In this document: positions 1 to 11,639 of the stretch, one piece after another
How positions within the stretch are numbered: the first letter of the stretch is position 1
How the letters are laid out: every line of letters begins with the position of its first letter
Source of the DNA: Branchipolynoe longqiensis
Taxonomy: Eukaryota; Annelida; Polychaeta; Phyllodocida; Polynoidae
NCBI GenBank assembly: GCA_030323885.1
Contig: CM059187.1
Location: 85,024,027-85,088,026, forward strand
Length of the DNA stretch: 64,000 bases
Direction: 5' to 3'
Notes under the pieces: generated by a model
The model's database searches: none
Told to the model about the DNA's origin: nothing
Seen by the model: the letters and a program-made list of their open reading frames with translations, nothing else
Translations under genes and position numbers: made by a program

Positions 1-160
1 AATATCCAATTCAATTCCCCCAGGAAAACACACAATGATCACGAATACGTTTTGCAAATAGTCATGAGTCCTATGGGAGACTATGGCGCCGCTAGCTCAG
101 TGACAACAGAAAACACAGAAACGCACATAACAAAAGAACACTAACGACAAAGATCAATAT

Positions 161-1540
161 TTACACGGCCCCAAATTGTGTATTAAATACTCGGTTGTGT
201 GCTGGAGTTGGGCATGTTTGGAGCGTGACTAGATAGAGCGGATGTGTGGGGGGTTTGTAAGGGGAATCTTGTTGGGTGGAAGTGGGCTGGGGGAAGTGGG
301 TAGAGGGCGGTGGGTAGGAGGCGGTGGATGGGGGAACGTAAGTGGGGGGTGGTAGGTGGGGGAGGTGGGTGGAGGGGGTGGGTAGCAGCAGTGAGTGAGG
401 GAAGATGGGTATGGTAGGTGGCATGGAGAGGTGGGCGAGGGAGGTGGGTTGGGGAGGTGTGTAGGGGCGAGGTTGGTGGGGGTGGGTGGGTGGGTGGGTG
501 GGAAAGGTGGGAAGGTGAGGTGGGATGCGAGAAGTGGGGAGCAGGAAATGAGCAGAGTGCGGTGATGTGGCGTTTGGCAAGTGAGGGCGGTGAGTAGGGA
601 GGTGGGAAGAGGAGGTCACTTGTGGGTGGTATAGTGAGTTGTATGTAGGAGGGCTGGGGTGGAGATGTTGCTTGGAATAGCTGGGTAGTGGAAGGTGGGT
701 AAGGGAGCTGAGAGTGGAGGGGGGGGGGTCGAGAGATGGGTAGGTGGGCTTTGAAGAGCTGGGTAGTGGAAATAGGTAAGGGTGTGTGGGTTTAGTTGTT
801 GGGTATATAGGATGTTGCTAAGAGACAGTGCGAAATGTCATGACGAGGTTGGTAGCAGAGTCAGATAAAAGGACATCAGTAGGTACGGTCAGTGGTCTAG
901 TTAGGCAAGAGGATGTGGGGCATGGCAGATGAGATAACGAGGTGGTATTGGTGGTGGTAGTAGCTGGGTATGTGATATAGGTAGTATAGGGAGATGAAGA
1001 GAGGTAGGTAGCTGAGCTTGGTATTAGAGTTATGTAATGGGAGGTGGGACGGGGATGGGGAGGTGGCTAGGAGAATTAGGTCAAAGGGAGCAGGGTAGGT
1101 AAGATCGGTTGTAGCGTTAGGTGGATGGAGGGAGTAGGTGACGTGTGTAGTAGAGTTAGATATAATGGAGGTGTGGAGGTGATGTGGGTGGTAGTGTTAG
1201 ATAGAATGGAGGGGGGTGGATGAGGTGGGTAGTAGAGTTAGGTAAAAGGGAGGTGTGGAGGTGAGGTGGGCAGTATAGTTAGGTAAAAGGGAGCGGGTAG
1301 ATGAGGTGGGTAGTAGAGTTAGGTAAAGGGGATAGTAGAGTTAGGCAAAAGGGAGGTGGTGAAGTGAGCTGGGTAGTAGAGTTAGGTGAATAGAGGTGGG
1401 TAGGTGATGTGGGTAGTAGAGTTAGATAGAATGGAGGTGTTGAGGTGATGTGGGTAGTAGAGTTAGGTGAAGTGAGGTGGGTGTGTTAGGTTGTTCGCAT
1501 AGTTAGGTAACGAGATGTGGGATACCTGAGGTGAGTAGGT
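161..1540. repeat. G-rich degenerate minisatellite block
   Basis: The + strand is strongly purine/G biased and built of short GGTGGGT, GGGAGGTGG and GTAGAGTTAGGTAAAAGGGA-like blocks. From about 1140 to 1500 the units become longer (roughly 40-48 bp) and each contains GTAGAGTTAG. An open frame on the minus strand at 161-619 is only Pro/Thr/His/Ser repeats, as expected when a G-rich tract is translated backwards, so I do not call a gene. The following bases up to 1805 show nothing recognisable. Confidence 0.8.
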
Positions 1541-1808
1541 GAGATGCCTAGATGGGGTGTGTACATTGGGTGGGTACGAGAATTACTCAGTTTGCCACGG
1601 CTGGGGTGTGAGGTTGGGGCGGGGACAATGAAGGGGTGGTGGTTCTATTTCCCCTCTCTATTCAACCCTGACAATAAACCCCCCGTGTCATCTCGGCAAC
1701 ACACTGCAGTTGGTGTCAATATTTACTGGACGTGGCCTTTATGTCTTTGTCCGGGAAACACACAGTCTAGTCCCGCTAGTGACCACTAGAAGGCGCCCTG
1801 TGCATTAA

Positions 1809-3061
1809 AGCCCTGGTCACATACACATTAGTGAACGTAGTTGAACGTAGTTGAAAGTAGGATAGAGTAATGTGGGTCAAACGTGCTATCACTACCTTAA
1901 ACTAGGTAGTGATAGATATGGCAGGTTTTGGTTGATCACCCACCTAATAGTACCGATAAATACATTACAATATGGATCTCGGTATGTTACAGTATGGCTC
2001 CCAGTACGTCCAACTATGTTGAACTATGTTGAACTATGTTGAACTACTTTGAACTATGTTGAACTATGTTACCCTCCACTACGTTCAACTATGCTCAACT
2101 TCGTCCACTGATGGCTATGTGACCACAGCAGAAGGGCCAAGGTTTTATGATGGTCAAAGTATGCTAGGGTATGCTAGAGTAGACTAGAGTATGCTAGGGT
2201 ACATTAATAAGTACACTAGAGTATGCTAGAGTATGCTAGTGTATGCTAGAATATGCTAGAGTATGCTAGAGTACTTTATCATCATGCAGGCTACATCTGC
2301 CTCAAACGTACCTCTCTTTTGAACATGTCAAAAGCTTAAGTCAGAACTCAATGCCCAAACGGGTTCTTATCACATTCTCATCACGGAGAAGTATGGATGC
2401 CGGTACATTGCACTACATTGCACTATGTTGAACTACGTTGAACTATGTTGACCTATGTTGAGCTACGTTGAGCTGCGTTAGCCTCCACTACGTTCAACTA
2501 CGTTGAGTAATGTGTATGTGTCACAAACACGATACACGTGCAACATACTGGCATCCATACTTCTCCGTGATGATAATGTACTAATAACGTCTTTGTGCCG
2601 TGAGTTCTGATTTAAGCTTTGGATATGTTCAAAAGAGCACTATCTTTGAGGAAGATGTAGCCTCCGTGATGATAGCATATTCTAGCATTCTCTAGTTTAC
2701 TCTAGCATACTTCTTAATGTACTCTAGCATACTCTAGCATACTCTATCATACCCTAGCATACTTTGACCCACACAAAACCTTGGTTGTTCTGCCATGGTC
2801 ACACACCCATTAGTGGACAAACTTGAGAATGTAGTGGAGGGTAACGTAGTTGAAAGTAGTTGAATGTAGTTGGATGTACTGGGATCTGTACTGTACCATA
2901 CCAGGATTGGTACTGTGACATATTTATGCATACCGGTGGGTCACTCTCATCAACCAAAACCTGCCATACCTTAACGTATTTGAACGTAGTGACAGCATGT
3001 TTCACCCACGTTATTCTAACTACGTTCAATTATGTTCACTAATGTGTATGTGATCGGTGCT
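1809..3061. mobile_element. Long foldback MITE, Harbinger-like ends, 10-bp arrays
   Basis: The ends are inverted copies: the left begins AGCCCTGGTCACATACACAT and the complement of the right begins AGCACCGATCACATACACAT. Both are flanked by TAA (1806-1808, 3062-3064). Much of the interior also folds back: GTATGCTAGA-type decamers at 2156-2276 pair with 2660-2770, and the arms around 2281-2400 pair with 2545-2660. Outer arms carry GTTGAACTAT decamers. A 3-bp TAA target duplication fits the PIF/Harbinger superfamily. No transposase is present. Small open frames inside are chance frames. Confidence 0.8.
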
Positions 3062-3453
3062 TAAGTCTGCGCGTGTACGGACACGGGCACACACACATCT
3101 AACCTCTTGTGCGCAATCCTCCTAGGACATGCCTTGGTGGAGGCTGACCTAGTTCTTGATGCCCCTTCATTAATTATGTACACCTGTCACGCTCCATTGC
3201 ACAAATACCTCCAATGTCATTTACCATATTGTTATTTAGCATAAAGAGTCGATTTCCTTCTCCGATAATGTTCCTGATGACGTAGCTGAATGCCACGTAC
3301 CCAATATCGATTTATCGCCAACGATGTATGGGCAATAACAAAAACAGCCCGCAGGAATGGATCTGCCCATGGTCCCCTCGACCAGTACAACGACTATTAC
3401 CAGGGCAATGTCCGCATCGCCTTAAAGGCCAGCCGACATGGGTAGCTCAGTAT
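3062..3453. other. Unannotated unique-looking DNA
   Basis: No coding frame, tandem repeat or recognisable element was seen between the foldback element and the next SINE fragment. Confidence 0.4.
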
Positions 3454-3602
3454 TGGTAGTTGGTGTAGTTTTACATCCTGTCAACATGTAAGGTCATATC
3501 AGGATGGGTACCGACTTGTAGCAGTGCGCACTCAAGGCGACTTTATAGTGCTACCCTAGTGGGAAATCAGTGGACAGCACCATGACCCAATATCCCATGT
3601 GG
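3454..3602 (-). mobile_element. SINE-A body fragment (truncated)
   Basis: Matches the central body shared by the other SINE-A copies in this window: GTTTTACATCCTGTCAACAT, then ACCGACTTGTAGCAGTGCGC, then the GGGAAATCAG block. On the minus strand this reads body then CAAC-rich tail; the tRNA-like head is missing. Confidence 0.75.
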
Positions 3603-4400
3603 AAGTGTCAAAGCTTTATTGTTTTGCCGCACTGGGGTATCATTCGGTTATGCGTTGGCACATATCTATGCGGGTTTTGTCTTAGTAGAACACAACCAGT
3701 GCCACTGGTTCCTTACGAAGACTGTCGTAGAGGGCGCCACCATGTACCCATTAGCCGTCAGCAGACACATTTAGCTACATACCCCTGCATCAGTCTCTCT
3801 GTGAGAAGGCTGCAAAGCAACCCATCATAAGAAGACATGTAGATGTAGCAGAATATGGATGAGAGGAGGTGGGGCCTTCATGCTATGACTTTTGATATCG
3901 CTATGATATACACATCCAAATCAACAAACGTAGGCAAATATAGCAATACATCAAAATGAGATATCAGTTTCCAATACCTAAATAGGATACAAGGTCAAAG
4001 TTGGTTCTAACATAGGTTCGTTTGAGTTGCAGCTTGGATAATAGTTGGGCCTTCGATCAGCAAAATACATTCGCTACACCTTGTACATTATATTGTGAAT
4101 GAAGGACCCTTGCGTTTACCCTATGAATGGCTAATGCTGCAAAAGGCGTGTGTATATATGGGCTTATATATCAACTGCCGCCCCCTCCCCGACCTTACTA
4201 CCCGTGTTCCACGCCCGAGGTATACACATCTGCATGGTTATGGAGGTCAGAGCAAGTCACCCTACTGACCCATTGCGGAGAACCCATAGACCTCCTTGCC
4301 TGAACTATCCATTACGTCGGCAGGTGATGTATATACCACGTGCAGACCAACTAAACCCAGAACCTGTATGAGGGGTAGCATATCCTAAGCTGATACATAT
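3603..4400. other. Unannotated stretch
   Basis: Short open frames occur on both strands, but none has a recognisable domain, and no repeat structure was seen. Confidence 0.35.
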
Positions 4401-4755
4401 GTGCATATATATCCATACATATATATATATAATATGCTTATATAATATATGTACATATATATGCACACAGATATATATAAATATATGTACAAATACATAC
4501 ATATACGCATATACATATACATACATGCATTTTGATGGCTACACACATATATATATACTTCTATATACATGTACATATATATGCTGTATAAGAATTATAC
4601 GAGTATAATAACACAGAATACTATACTATCCTAGCACCCACACACTGGTGATCGGGTGCTGGAACCTCACCTACTCATCTACTGCTCATGCCTCAGCCCT
4701 GACGGTGGTGCCGCCACTCGCCTGCTCACTGTCCTACTCACACATATATGCAAAT

Positions 4756-4795
<40 letters not shown>

Positions 4796-5110
4796 ATATA
4801 TATATATACATATATTTACATATATGGACAGTGATAAGCCCGTTATCACATGTAATATGATCTGGAGTGGGTTGAACTCCCCCCTCCCCAGAGGTGGGGT
4901 GGGGGGGGGGGGTACCAGCATGCACCTCTCCGCCTACTGCGCAGGGCCTTTCCTCCACTAGCTAAGAGGAATTCTTGTACATATAATATATGTATATATA
5001 TACAATTATTCATATGTACCTACATGTATTAATGCATATATATACACACACATATTAACATATATGTACATTCATATAAATACATACAAATACACATATA
5101 AATGCTTATA
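4400..5110. repeat. (TA)/(ATAC)-rich microsatellite block
   Basis: Imperfect TATATA/CATATA tracts occupy 4400-4605, 4762-4825 and 4978-5110. The open frames here translate as Tyr/Ile strings on both strands, the signature of alternating TA. They are not genes. A poly-G-containing dispersed repeat interrupts the block at about 4880-4972. Confidence 0.85.
4880..4972 (+). repeat. Dispersed poly-G repeat, copy 1
   Basis: A run of 12 or so G is followed by TACCAGCATGCACCTCTCCG, then GGGCC, CCTCCACTAGCTAAGAGGAATT. A second copy at 49505-49600 has the same order (G run, TACCATCATGCACCGCTCTG, CCTCCACTCGCTCGGAGGAATT). The left part, CCCCCCTCCCC then GGGGTGGGG, could form a hairpin or G-quadruplex. 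Confidence 0.6.
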
Positions 5111-5126
5111 TATTCTTCCCCAGAAT

Positions 5127-5215
5127 GAGCAGCTGACATGTGGATGGTGGCACATGAAGACATGCCAGGTGACGCCAGCAGCTTTGTTAATCGGCAGGTG
5201 GAGTGAGTGAATCAA
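5127..5215 (+). repeat. Short dispersed repeat with CAGGTGacGCCA motif
   Basis: Contains GCCAGGTGACGCCAGCAG. A related stretch at 9425-9490 contains GGCAGGTGGCGCCACCAGCT followed by a similar purine-rich tail. This is probably a fragment of the same family as the composite units at 8520 and 9590, which carry a ggcgccaccggt-type motif. Confidence 0.35.
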
Positions 5216-5358
5216 TAAAGTAAATAATACAACATGTGTTCATCCATCTGTTTTGTTTATCCTTGCTTATTGAATTACATAACACAATATAATTATATAT
5301 ATATTTTGATACACATATATACACACATATATAGACGACATATATATGTCTCCATTGC

Positions 5359-5623
5359 GTTGGTTGGTTCGTTGTGGAGTTTTATGTCCTTGCAACATCT
5401 AAGGTCATATCAGGACGGGTACCGACTTGTGACAGTTCACATTCATGGTGAATATTATGGCGATGCGGCATTGGGAAATCAGGACCCTGGTACCATGACC
5501 CAATATCCTACTCAGTCACAGTATCCTGCACCTCAGCTAACCAGTATCTGCCCTCTCTTAATAATGCGAAACGCCAGGCTAGGAAGCTAGAAGGATCATT
5601 TTGATAAGGCATTGGTTTGAGAT
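5359..5623 (-). mobile_element. SINE-A copy (head lost)
   Basis: From the tail TGGTTGGTTCGTTG through TTTTATGTCCTTGCAACATC, ACCGACTTGTGACAG, GGGAAATCAGGACCCTGGTA and CCAGGCTAGGAAGC, then AAGGCATTGGTTTGA. This is the full SINE-A body in reverse orientation; the tRNA-like head that should follow TTTGACTCGACC is absent. An open frame at 5234-5590 runs through it and is a chance frame. Confidence 0.8.
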
Positions 5624-6014
5624 ATATCGTACCAACATACATATATAAACAGTTGGCCCCTGGTAAGACAGAATAACAAAAAGACCGGAGTGGTTGAGAA
5701 AGAGTATATATTCTCTGGCAGGAATATATTAAATGCCCACCTAAAATTAAAATCTGACCGTCTGAGCTGGTCTGGCAGCAGTAGTGACCAGACACAGCTG
5801 GTATCAGGGCGGTCAGGAGCCACACACAGGTGGCAGACTAGTGGAGGATGAAGGAACTAGACTAGGCAGCAGCACAGTAGGTAGTAACTAACTCAATGAC
5901 ATTAGTACAGTAGGAGTAACTAAACCACATGACAGTACAGGATGTAGTAACTAATAGAGAGAGAACTGCTAGGTGGTCCTGTCCTTGTTTATATTCCCAT
6001 AATAGATTATAGAG

Positions 6015-6056
<42 letters not shown>

Positions 6057-6714
6057 GCATGCTAAGCCGGGCTAAATAAGGCAAGCCTTGTTATTAATGA
6101 CGGACCGAAAGGATGAAGACAAATCAAGAAGGGGTTAGGCCGCCTTTACTGCCTTTGTGCCCGGGTGTTATGCGATGGCGCCGTGGCAGGGTTACGAGTA
6201 GATCCCCATGCTGCACCTACCCCTAACACGACTAATAGGCCGTGGTCCTTAAGCAGGCCATTCATCACGCAGATTGTGACCGCCTCAGGCCACGGATCTC
6301 CCCGCGCCCGGCTTACTAAACAAATCACCAGCAATTCAACCACTGCAAACAAATTCGCCAGTCAACTTCCACAGACACCCAGAACTCCCATCTGTCAACA
6401 ATCCAACAGCATATTCATATAACAAAAAACAAAACAATGTCTATATATCTCTGGTGTAAACAAATCGCAGCGGCTACTTTGATAATGGTTGGGAATGTAA
6501 ATTTGGTGGGTGATATTCGGGGATTTGTTGGTGATTGTCAGAGCAAGCACCAGCGACTGGCCCAAACTGACAGAACAGAGGATCCCAAGCACCGTCCCTC
6601 ATCCATGCCCTTTAAGCAGGAGGCGACCCCTAGCGGATCTGACCAGCAGATCGCGCATAACGGGACCGGGACCCGGCACGCCCCAGTGCCGCAGGGTCGC
6701 CGTCTCAGCTATAT
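5624..6714. other. Unannotated stretch with (TA)n at 6012-6052
   Basis: Contains one pure (TA)n tract near 6012-6052. Short duplicated phrases such as AGTAGGTAGTAACTAACTCA and AGTAGGAGTAACTAAACCAC lie at 5870-5955. No gene recognised; the open frames at 6146-6769 have no identifiable domain. Confidence 0.4.
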
Positions 6715-6720
6715 ATATAC

Positions 6721-6753
<33 letters not shown>
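6715..6753. repeat. (TA)n microsatellite
   Basis: About 17 TA dinucleotides followed by a short GTGTGTG run. Confidence 0.9.
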
Positions 6754-6761
<8 letters not shown>

Positions 6762-6964
6762 ATGTATGAGCAGTATGCCAGTATAAAGGCCAGGAGGGGA
6801 TTAGTAGTATTATATTGTTTATTATATTAGTATTATATGATATGATTAACCAATGGGCACTCGCCATGTATTTGCTCCTTAGTCATACGGCGACTGCTGG
6901 CGCCACCACCGGCCTAGACCGTAACTACTGGCGGTCCCACTGTCATTCGCCCTTGGAATTCCCC

Positions 6965-7370
6965 ATTGTTAGAAATGTATAGCACACCATTATATTTAGC
7001 AGATGTACATACATATCTAACAATGGAGTCCAATTATAAGATTGAATTATATTTAGCATATATGATATAGGGGAAAGAATGGAGTCCCCCAATCATATCA
7101 AATGACATCTAGCATATATATATATATCTAGGAATAGAGTGCCCAAATAATATTACATTGCATCTAGGATATACATATATATCTACGAATAGAGTATCCC
7201 AATACTATTTAATTACATTTAGCATATATAATATATATAACGATTGAGTTGCCCCAAATATTCGATAACATTTAGAATATATACATATATATGTATCTAA
7301 CAATGAAATCTACTAACAATAGCTAATTCTATTTGTCATATATTTAGCGAGCTTGCAACAATATACAATT
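6965..7370. repeat. AT-rich tandem repeat, about 65-bp units
   Basis: Five or six degenerate units, each with (A)CATTTAGCATATATAT-like text followed by TCTA(A/C)GAAT or TCTAACAATGGAGT and a CCCAAT block. Units begin near 6990, 7050, 7115, 7165, 7225 and 7270. Spacing and internal TA length vary, so the array is old. Confidence 0.65.
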
Positions 7371-8003
7371 ATTTATATATACATAATTGGGTCGTTTTAA
7401 GAAAGTCTTTGCCGCGATTTGGTTTCCACGTTACATTGTTAAGGGCTAAGCCTTTTCGGGGAAGGATAAGAAGTGACGTATGTACTGTTGCCTCTGTGTA
7501 CTTAGGATTTTTAGCAATACTACATGGATTTAAAATAGCCCACAAAATGCATCCAAAGGTTGCTTATGTAACATTGTGATATAAGTGAAAATGTGAAATT
7601 CTGCATATCGACACCGTGCATCAACATTTTTTGGTAAAACATATTTTTGCTTAACAGGAATCAATCAAATCTATTTTGTGTGTGTATAATTGATCATATG
7701 GATGTGTGATGAAATGTTGCTATGGATGGATGTTGCGCCCTGAATTTTGCCATTTTTCTCGAATTGTGTGAGATCAAAATCAAAATGGGAATTTCTCGGT
7801 CAATTATGCTATATGTCATATGCACAACATGGTAACAGCCATATCAACATTGATTCTGCTATTATTTGGAATATTATTTTCTAATGGTTGGAATGTTTAT
7901 TTTGTTGCTGTCCATGTCACACATATGGTAAACATCCTTGGATATCGACCCATATAAGATATACATAAGATATAAGATATAAGATATATATATATACCAC
8001 TAG

Positions 8004-8039
<36 letters not shown>

Positions 8040-8162
8040 ATACACATTTATATATGCTTCAGAGAGGAATAATCTGACAGTTCCCAAATAGAATATTACT
8101 ATAAGGAATATAGATTTTCGCACACACACCCTCTCTGAATGCAAGAGGCGCTTTGGGCTGAT
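7371..8162. other. AT-rich DNA with (TA)n at 7985-8035
   Basis: Nothing coding recognised. The (TA)n tract explains the Tyr/Ile-rich frame on the minus strand at 7917-8144. Confidence 0.45.
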
Positions 8163-8478
8163 TCGGTTGGTTGGTTGTTGAGGTTTTACGTCTTTGCCCC
8201 ATTTGAGGTAATATAAGGACGGCTACCAACTGAGTGACTGTGCGCACTCATAGCGACTTTATAGCGCTGCCCCACTGGGAGACCAGACCGCCAGCACCAT
8301 GGCGAGATATTTCATTATTCTGAAACCGAGGAAACCAGTACTTGCCATATCCTAATAATGCTGAAAGCCTAGCTAGAAAGTGACAAGTATCAATTTGATA
8401 AGTAATTGGTTTGACTCGACCGAGAATTGAAGCGCCATCTTCCGCACGGTAAGCCTGCACTCTACCATTCCTCATCAT
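8163..8478 (-). mobile_element. SINE-A, near full length, Ala-like tRNA head
   Basis: Tail GGTTGGTTGGTTGTTG at the left, body through GTCTTTGCCCCATTTGAGG and CCCCACTGGGAGACCAGACC, and a tRNA-like head at the right. On the minus strand the head reads GGAATGGTAGAGTGCAGGC (A-box-like) and GCTTCAATTCTCGG (B-box-like). The head resembles the Ala-like class, unlike the Ser/Leu-like heads at 32.8 and 55.2 kb. Confidence 0.8.
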
Positions 8479-8519
8479 CCTTCATATACACCTACATATA
8501 ACTATATATGAAAAGAAAT

Positions 8520-8854
8520 GCTCCTGCGCGACTGACACTGGTCTACATCCGGTGGCGGAGAGGAGTCCGCAGATGGCACCACCGGTACATTGTTGGGTTT
8601 CATGGAGTATAACAATATTACTAATAATAATTCCCTTATGGAGTATAACAATACTAATAAGACTAATAATTCCCTTATGGAGTGTGCCAATAATAATAAT
8701 AATAATTTATTTATGGAGTATAACAATACTACTACTAATAATTCCCTTATGGAGTATAACAATACTAATAATTATAATAATTCCTTTATGGAGTTTAACA
8801 ACAATAATAACAATAAAATTTCCCTTACGTATACCCGGATAATTCGTTATACAT

Positions 8855-8901
<47 letters not shown>

Positions 8902-8902
8902 C
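8520..8902 (+). repeat. Composite repeat unit: ggtggc / ATT-AAT array / (TA)n, copy 1
   Basis: Begins ACTGACACTGGTCTACATCC and continues GGCACCACCGGT. Then comes an array of about 46 bp units reading CCCTTATGGAGTATAACAAT plus (ACTAAT)n, then TTCGTTATACATCAC, then (TA)n at 8860-8900. A parallel copy lies at 9590-9822. Frames through the array translate as Asn/Thr/Met or Ile/Pro/Leu repeats and are not genes. Confidence 0.7.
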
Positions 8903-9589
8903 GGGCTCATTATCATAATATCCGCTCTCAATCCCCTAATCATAGCTGCTCCTAATTGATAGGATCATGGGCATTAAGTGAATCAGCACTAAGTAATTGC
9001 AGGCTGACATGTAGTGGCCCTGTCTCATTTTGACAAGGCTGTATTATGGTATTATGTATACCAGGCATTACCCCCAGTACTTAGGCTGCATTCTGAACGT
9101 CAGGTGCGACTTGCTGCCTGGTAAGGACCCGCCCCTGTCGTTGTCGCCTACCACCATGCATATATATATGCATTTGCTGATCAGCGTAGAGAGGCATAGA
9201 TCTGATTAATGGGTGCACAGTTTGGAGGGGGAAGGCAGATTTACCGACTATTCACCGAACAATTCTGCAAAGAAACATAAACCAGCTCTATCAATTGCAT
9301 ACCGCCGGTCACTATGAAAATGCGCTGTGCATTTTCCTACAGAGCTTGTCGGTAATTTTTGAATCGTATATATGAAATAACAATTTTGGAGCAAGTGGTA
9401 GAGGCGTGAGGCGGAGCCAGGCAAGGATGATGTGGCAGGTGGCGCCACCAGCTGAGGCAGAAGGCCTGACCAGCAGATGATTTGAGGAGTGTGAGTTAGT
9501 GGTCTAGTGTGAGGTTTGTATGAACTCCAGCACACAGTCATAGGAAATCGGTTTTCGGATAATTATACCCATATAATTGCTCATATCCT
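8903..9589. other. Unannotated stretch
   Basis: No gene recognised. Contains the GGCAGGTGGCGCCACCAGCT-bearing fragment at 9425-9490 noted with the 5127 repeat. Confidence 0.35.
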
Positions 9590-9779
9590 CCGGGGTCACT
9601 GACACTTGTTGACTTCTGGTGGAGGAGAGTTGGACGGTAGGTGGCGCCACCGGTCAAGTGCGGACCTTACGGAGCATAGCATATCGGCAATATCAATAAT
9701 ATCAGTAATATCAATTAATATCAATACTTACAATAATTACCGTTCGTACTTTTTATACTGGCATAATGCGTTATGCATA

Positions 9780-9822
<43 letters not shown>
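9590..9822 (+). repeat. Composite repeat unit, copy 2
   Basis: Same order as 8520-8902: CACTGACACTTGTTGACTTC, GGTGGCGCCACCGGT, GGAGCATAGCATATC, a short ATATCAATAATATCAGTAAT array, TGCGTTATGCATACC, then (TA)n at 9783-9821. The trinucleotide array is much shorter than in copy 1. Confidence 0.6.
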
Positions 9823-9824
<2 letters not shown>

Positions 9825-11280
9825 TATATTTTAATAATGGTCAATTATCTCTTGCACATTATACACCTGCCATCCGCCACGCAGTGTGTCTCTCTGTGTG
9901 TTTGGCATAGTCTTGTTTCCGTTGGTAAGTTCGCTGAATAAGACGGGTGGCGGGGCCCAGGGATCTGACTGGTCAATAATCGGTGCAGGATGAGACGAGA
10001 GGAGGAGTGGGGGGGGGGGGGGGGGAGCGCGTGTCTTCAGAGAAAATCCTGTTGGTGTTGAGTCTGGTATGGCGCGGCTTAGGGTGCTATGGCCCGTATA
10101 AACAGGCATCTTTCTCAGGGGGGCGTCATTTGATAGATGAGGATGCAAGCAAAGGCACATGTGATCACTCATCAACAAGGGGAGGGCAGGCGGGTGGGGG
10201 CGAGTAGAGGGGCGGAGAGTGGAGGGGGGGTGCATGTTATAAAGACACCCACAGCCCGCGCTGTGTTTGCTCGCGTACCTCCAGTAGTGGTGGTAGTAGT
10301 GGTGGCGGTGGTGGTCGGGGTGGTGCTAGTGGTACCCGGATCACCCTCGCCTCCATCCCGTGTAATACGCCGCAAGTACCCAATCAACCCCCGTCAGACT
10401 CCGGCACTATCCCGTCCTCACACGCAACTAGCGACACGGACATGCGCACACTGTGCCATTACACTCATCTATTTCATCACGCGTCTCCCAGCCTTAACAG
10501 TATAACACCGCCCTGCAAGTACTGGTGTTGTCACATCATCTAGGTTGCCATTTCTTTACGCCTACTCAGAATGCATGTATACATGCTTGGTTGGTACCAG
10601 CTTGGACCTCTCCGCTCAGCGGAGAGTTGGCCTGTCCCCTCTTGAAGGGGTCGGGTCGGGTTGGGGTGGGTGGGGACGGGGGTTGGGATGGTGGGATATA
10701 GACAGGGGCATGTACAGATGCGGGAAAGGCGTCCGGTGTAATGAATAGTGCCCAGGGATCGCGCTCGGGAGGCCCGCCGGGGTTGCCCGGCCGAGCTGCG
10801 GGTGGAGGCCGGGCGGTCGGTGAGTGGCGGAATATCGCTGCAGGGCTGAGTGAAGCGAGGCGGGGTGGATATATGTGTGGGGAACTAAGGGTGGGTGGGA
10901 TGTGTGGGGGGTGGACGAGTTGAAGGGGGATGGGGCAGGAGGCTGGGTGGTGGGTTAAGTTGGATGGGTTGTTTGTGAAGCTGGCGAATGGGTTGTGATG
11001 AAATGATCAAGAGAGAGGGGAAAAGGTATCGGGGGGGGGGGAGGCATAATGAGAATGAAGCATGCTGATGACAAGGAAGGGAGCGCGCAGGGAATGGGAG
11101 AAGGGCGCCGAGCTGGGGAATGGGGGGAATGGGGGGAATGGTGGGATAGGGGAATGGGAATGGGAGAGGAATGAACTGTGGCTATATGCAGAGGCGTCGC
11201 TAGATTCATCCCTACCCACATAGGGGTGGAACAGGAAGCGGGATTCCTCGTTCCAGCATCCAATGGTTACCTATTTTGGC
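9823..11280. other. G-rich, repeat-poor DNA with G runs
   Basis: Poly-G runs at about 10008-10025 and 11029-11041, a GTGGTGGTAGTAGTGGTGGC-like trinucleotide tract at 10283-10335, and GGGAATGGGGG repeats at 11115-11160. Pro/Ser-rich minus-strand frames reflect base bias. No gene recognised. Confidence 0.5.
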
Positions 11281-11560
11281 TTAGAGTTGGTGAAATGGCA
11301 GAGGATGTAAACATGATGGCGATCCAGGAATGCCATTGATTTTCCTTTTGAAATCTATTAAACATGTTTTATTCTATTTTTCAAATCAAATATCGCAGGT
11401 CAAAATTATGAAGATGTAATGTGAAGAAAATTATTGTTTAAAAAATTGAAGAATTGATGTGTTCATTTCATTTTCCCAGCCTTTCGGAACTTTGTCTAAT
11501 CGGTTGTTCTTAACCCCTATTGCGGGTATGGGTGAATCTTGTATCCAGGGCATGGTAGGT
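11281..11560. other. AT-rich spacer
   Basis: An abrupt AT-rich segment between two GC-rich blocks; nothing recognisable in it. Confidence 0.35.
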
Positions 11561-11639
11561 TCTAGTGGTGGTGGTGCTTCTGGTGGTGGTGTTGCCTGGT
11601 TGCTATCATTGCCACCGTAGTTAGCGATGGGGCTGACAA

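Noticed and set aside
161..619. 152-residue minus-strand open frame
   Set aside because: Pure Pro/Thr/His/Ser low complexity from the G-rich tract; no start context or domain.
4305..4961. Overlapping Tyr/Ile-rich frames resembling membrane peptides
   Set aside because: They translate (TA)n and (CATA)n on both strands.
8590..8820. CRISPR-like array
   Set aside because: Repeat and spacer are both variants of one trinucleotide-derived unit in animal DNA; no cas genes.
8502..8955. Asn-rich and Leu/Ile-rich frames
   Set aside because: Produced by the AAT/ATT trinucleotide array, open in several frames at once.
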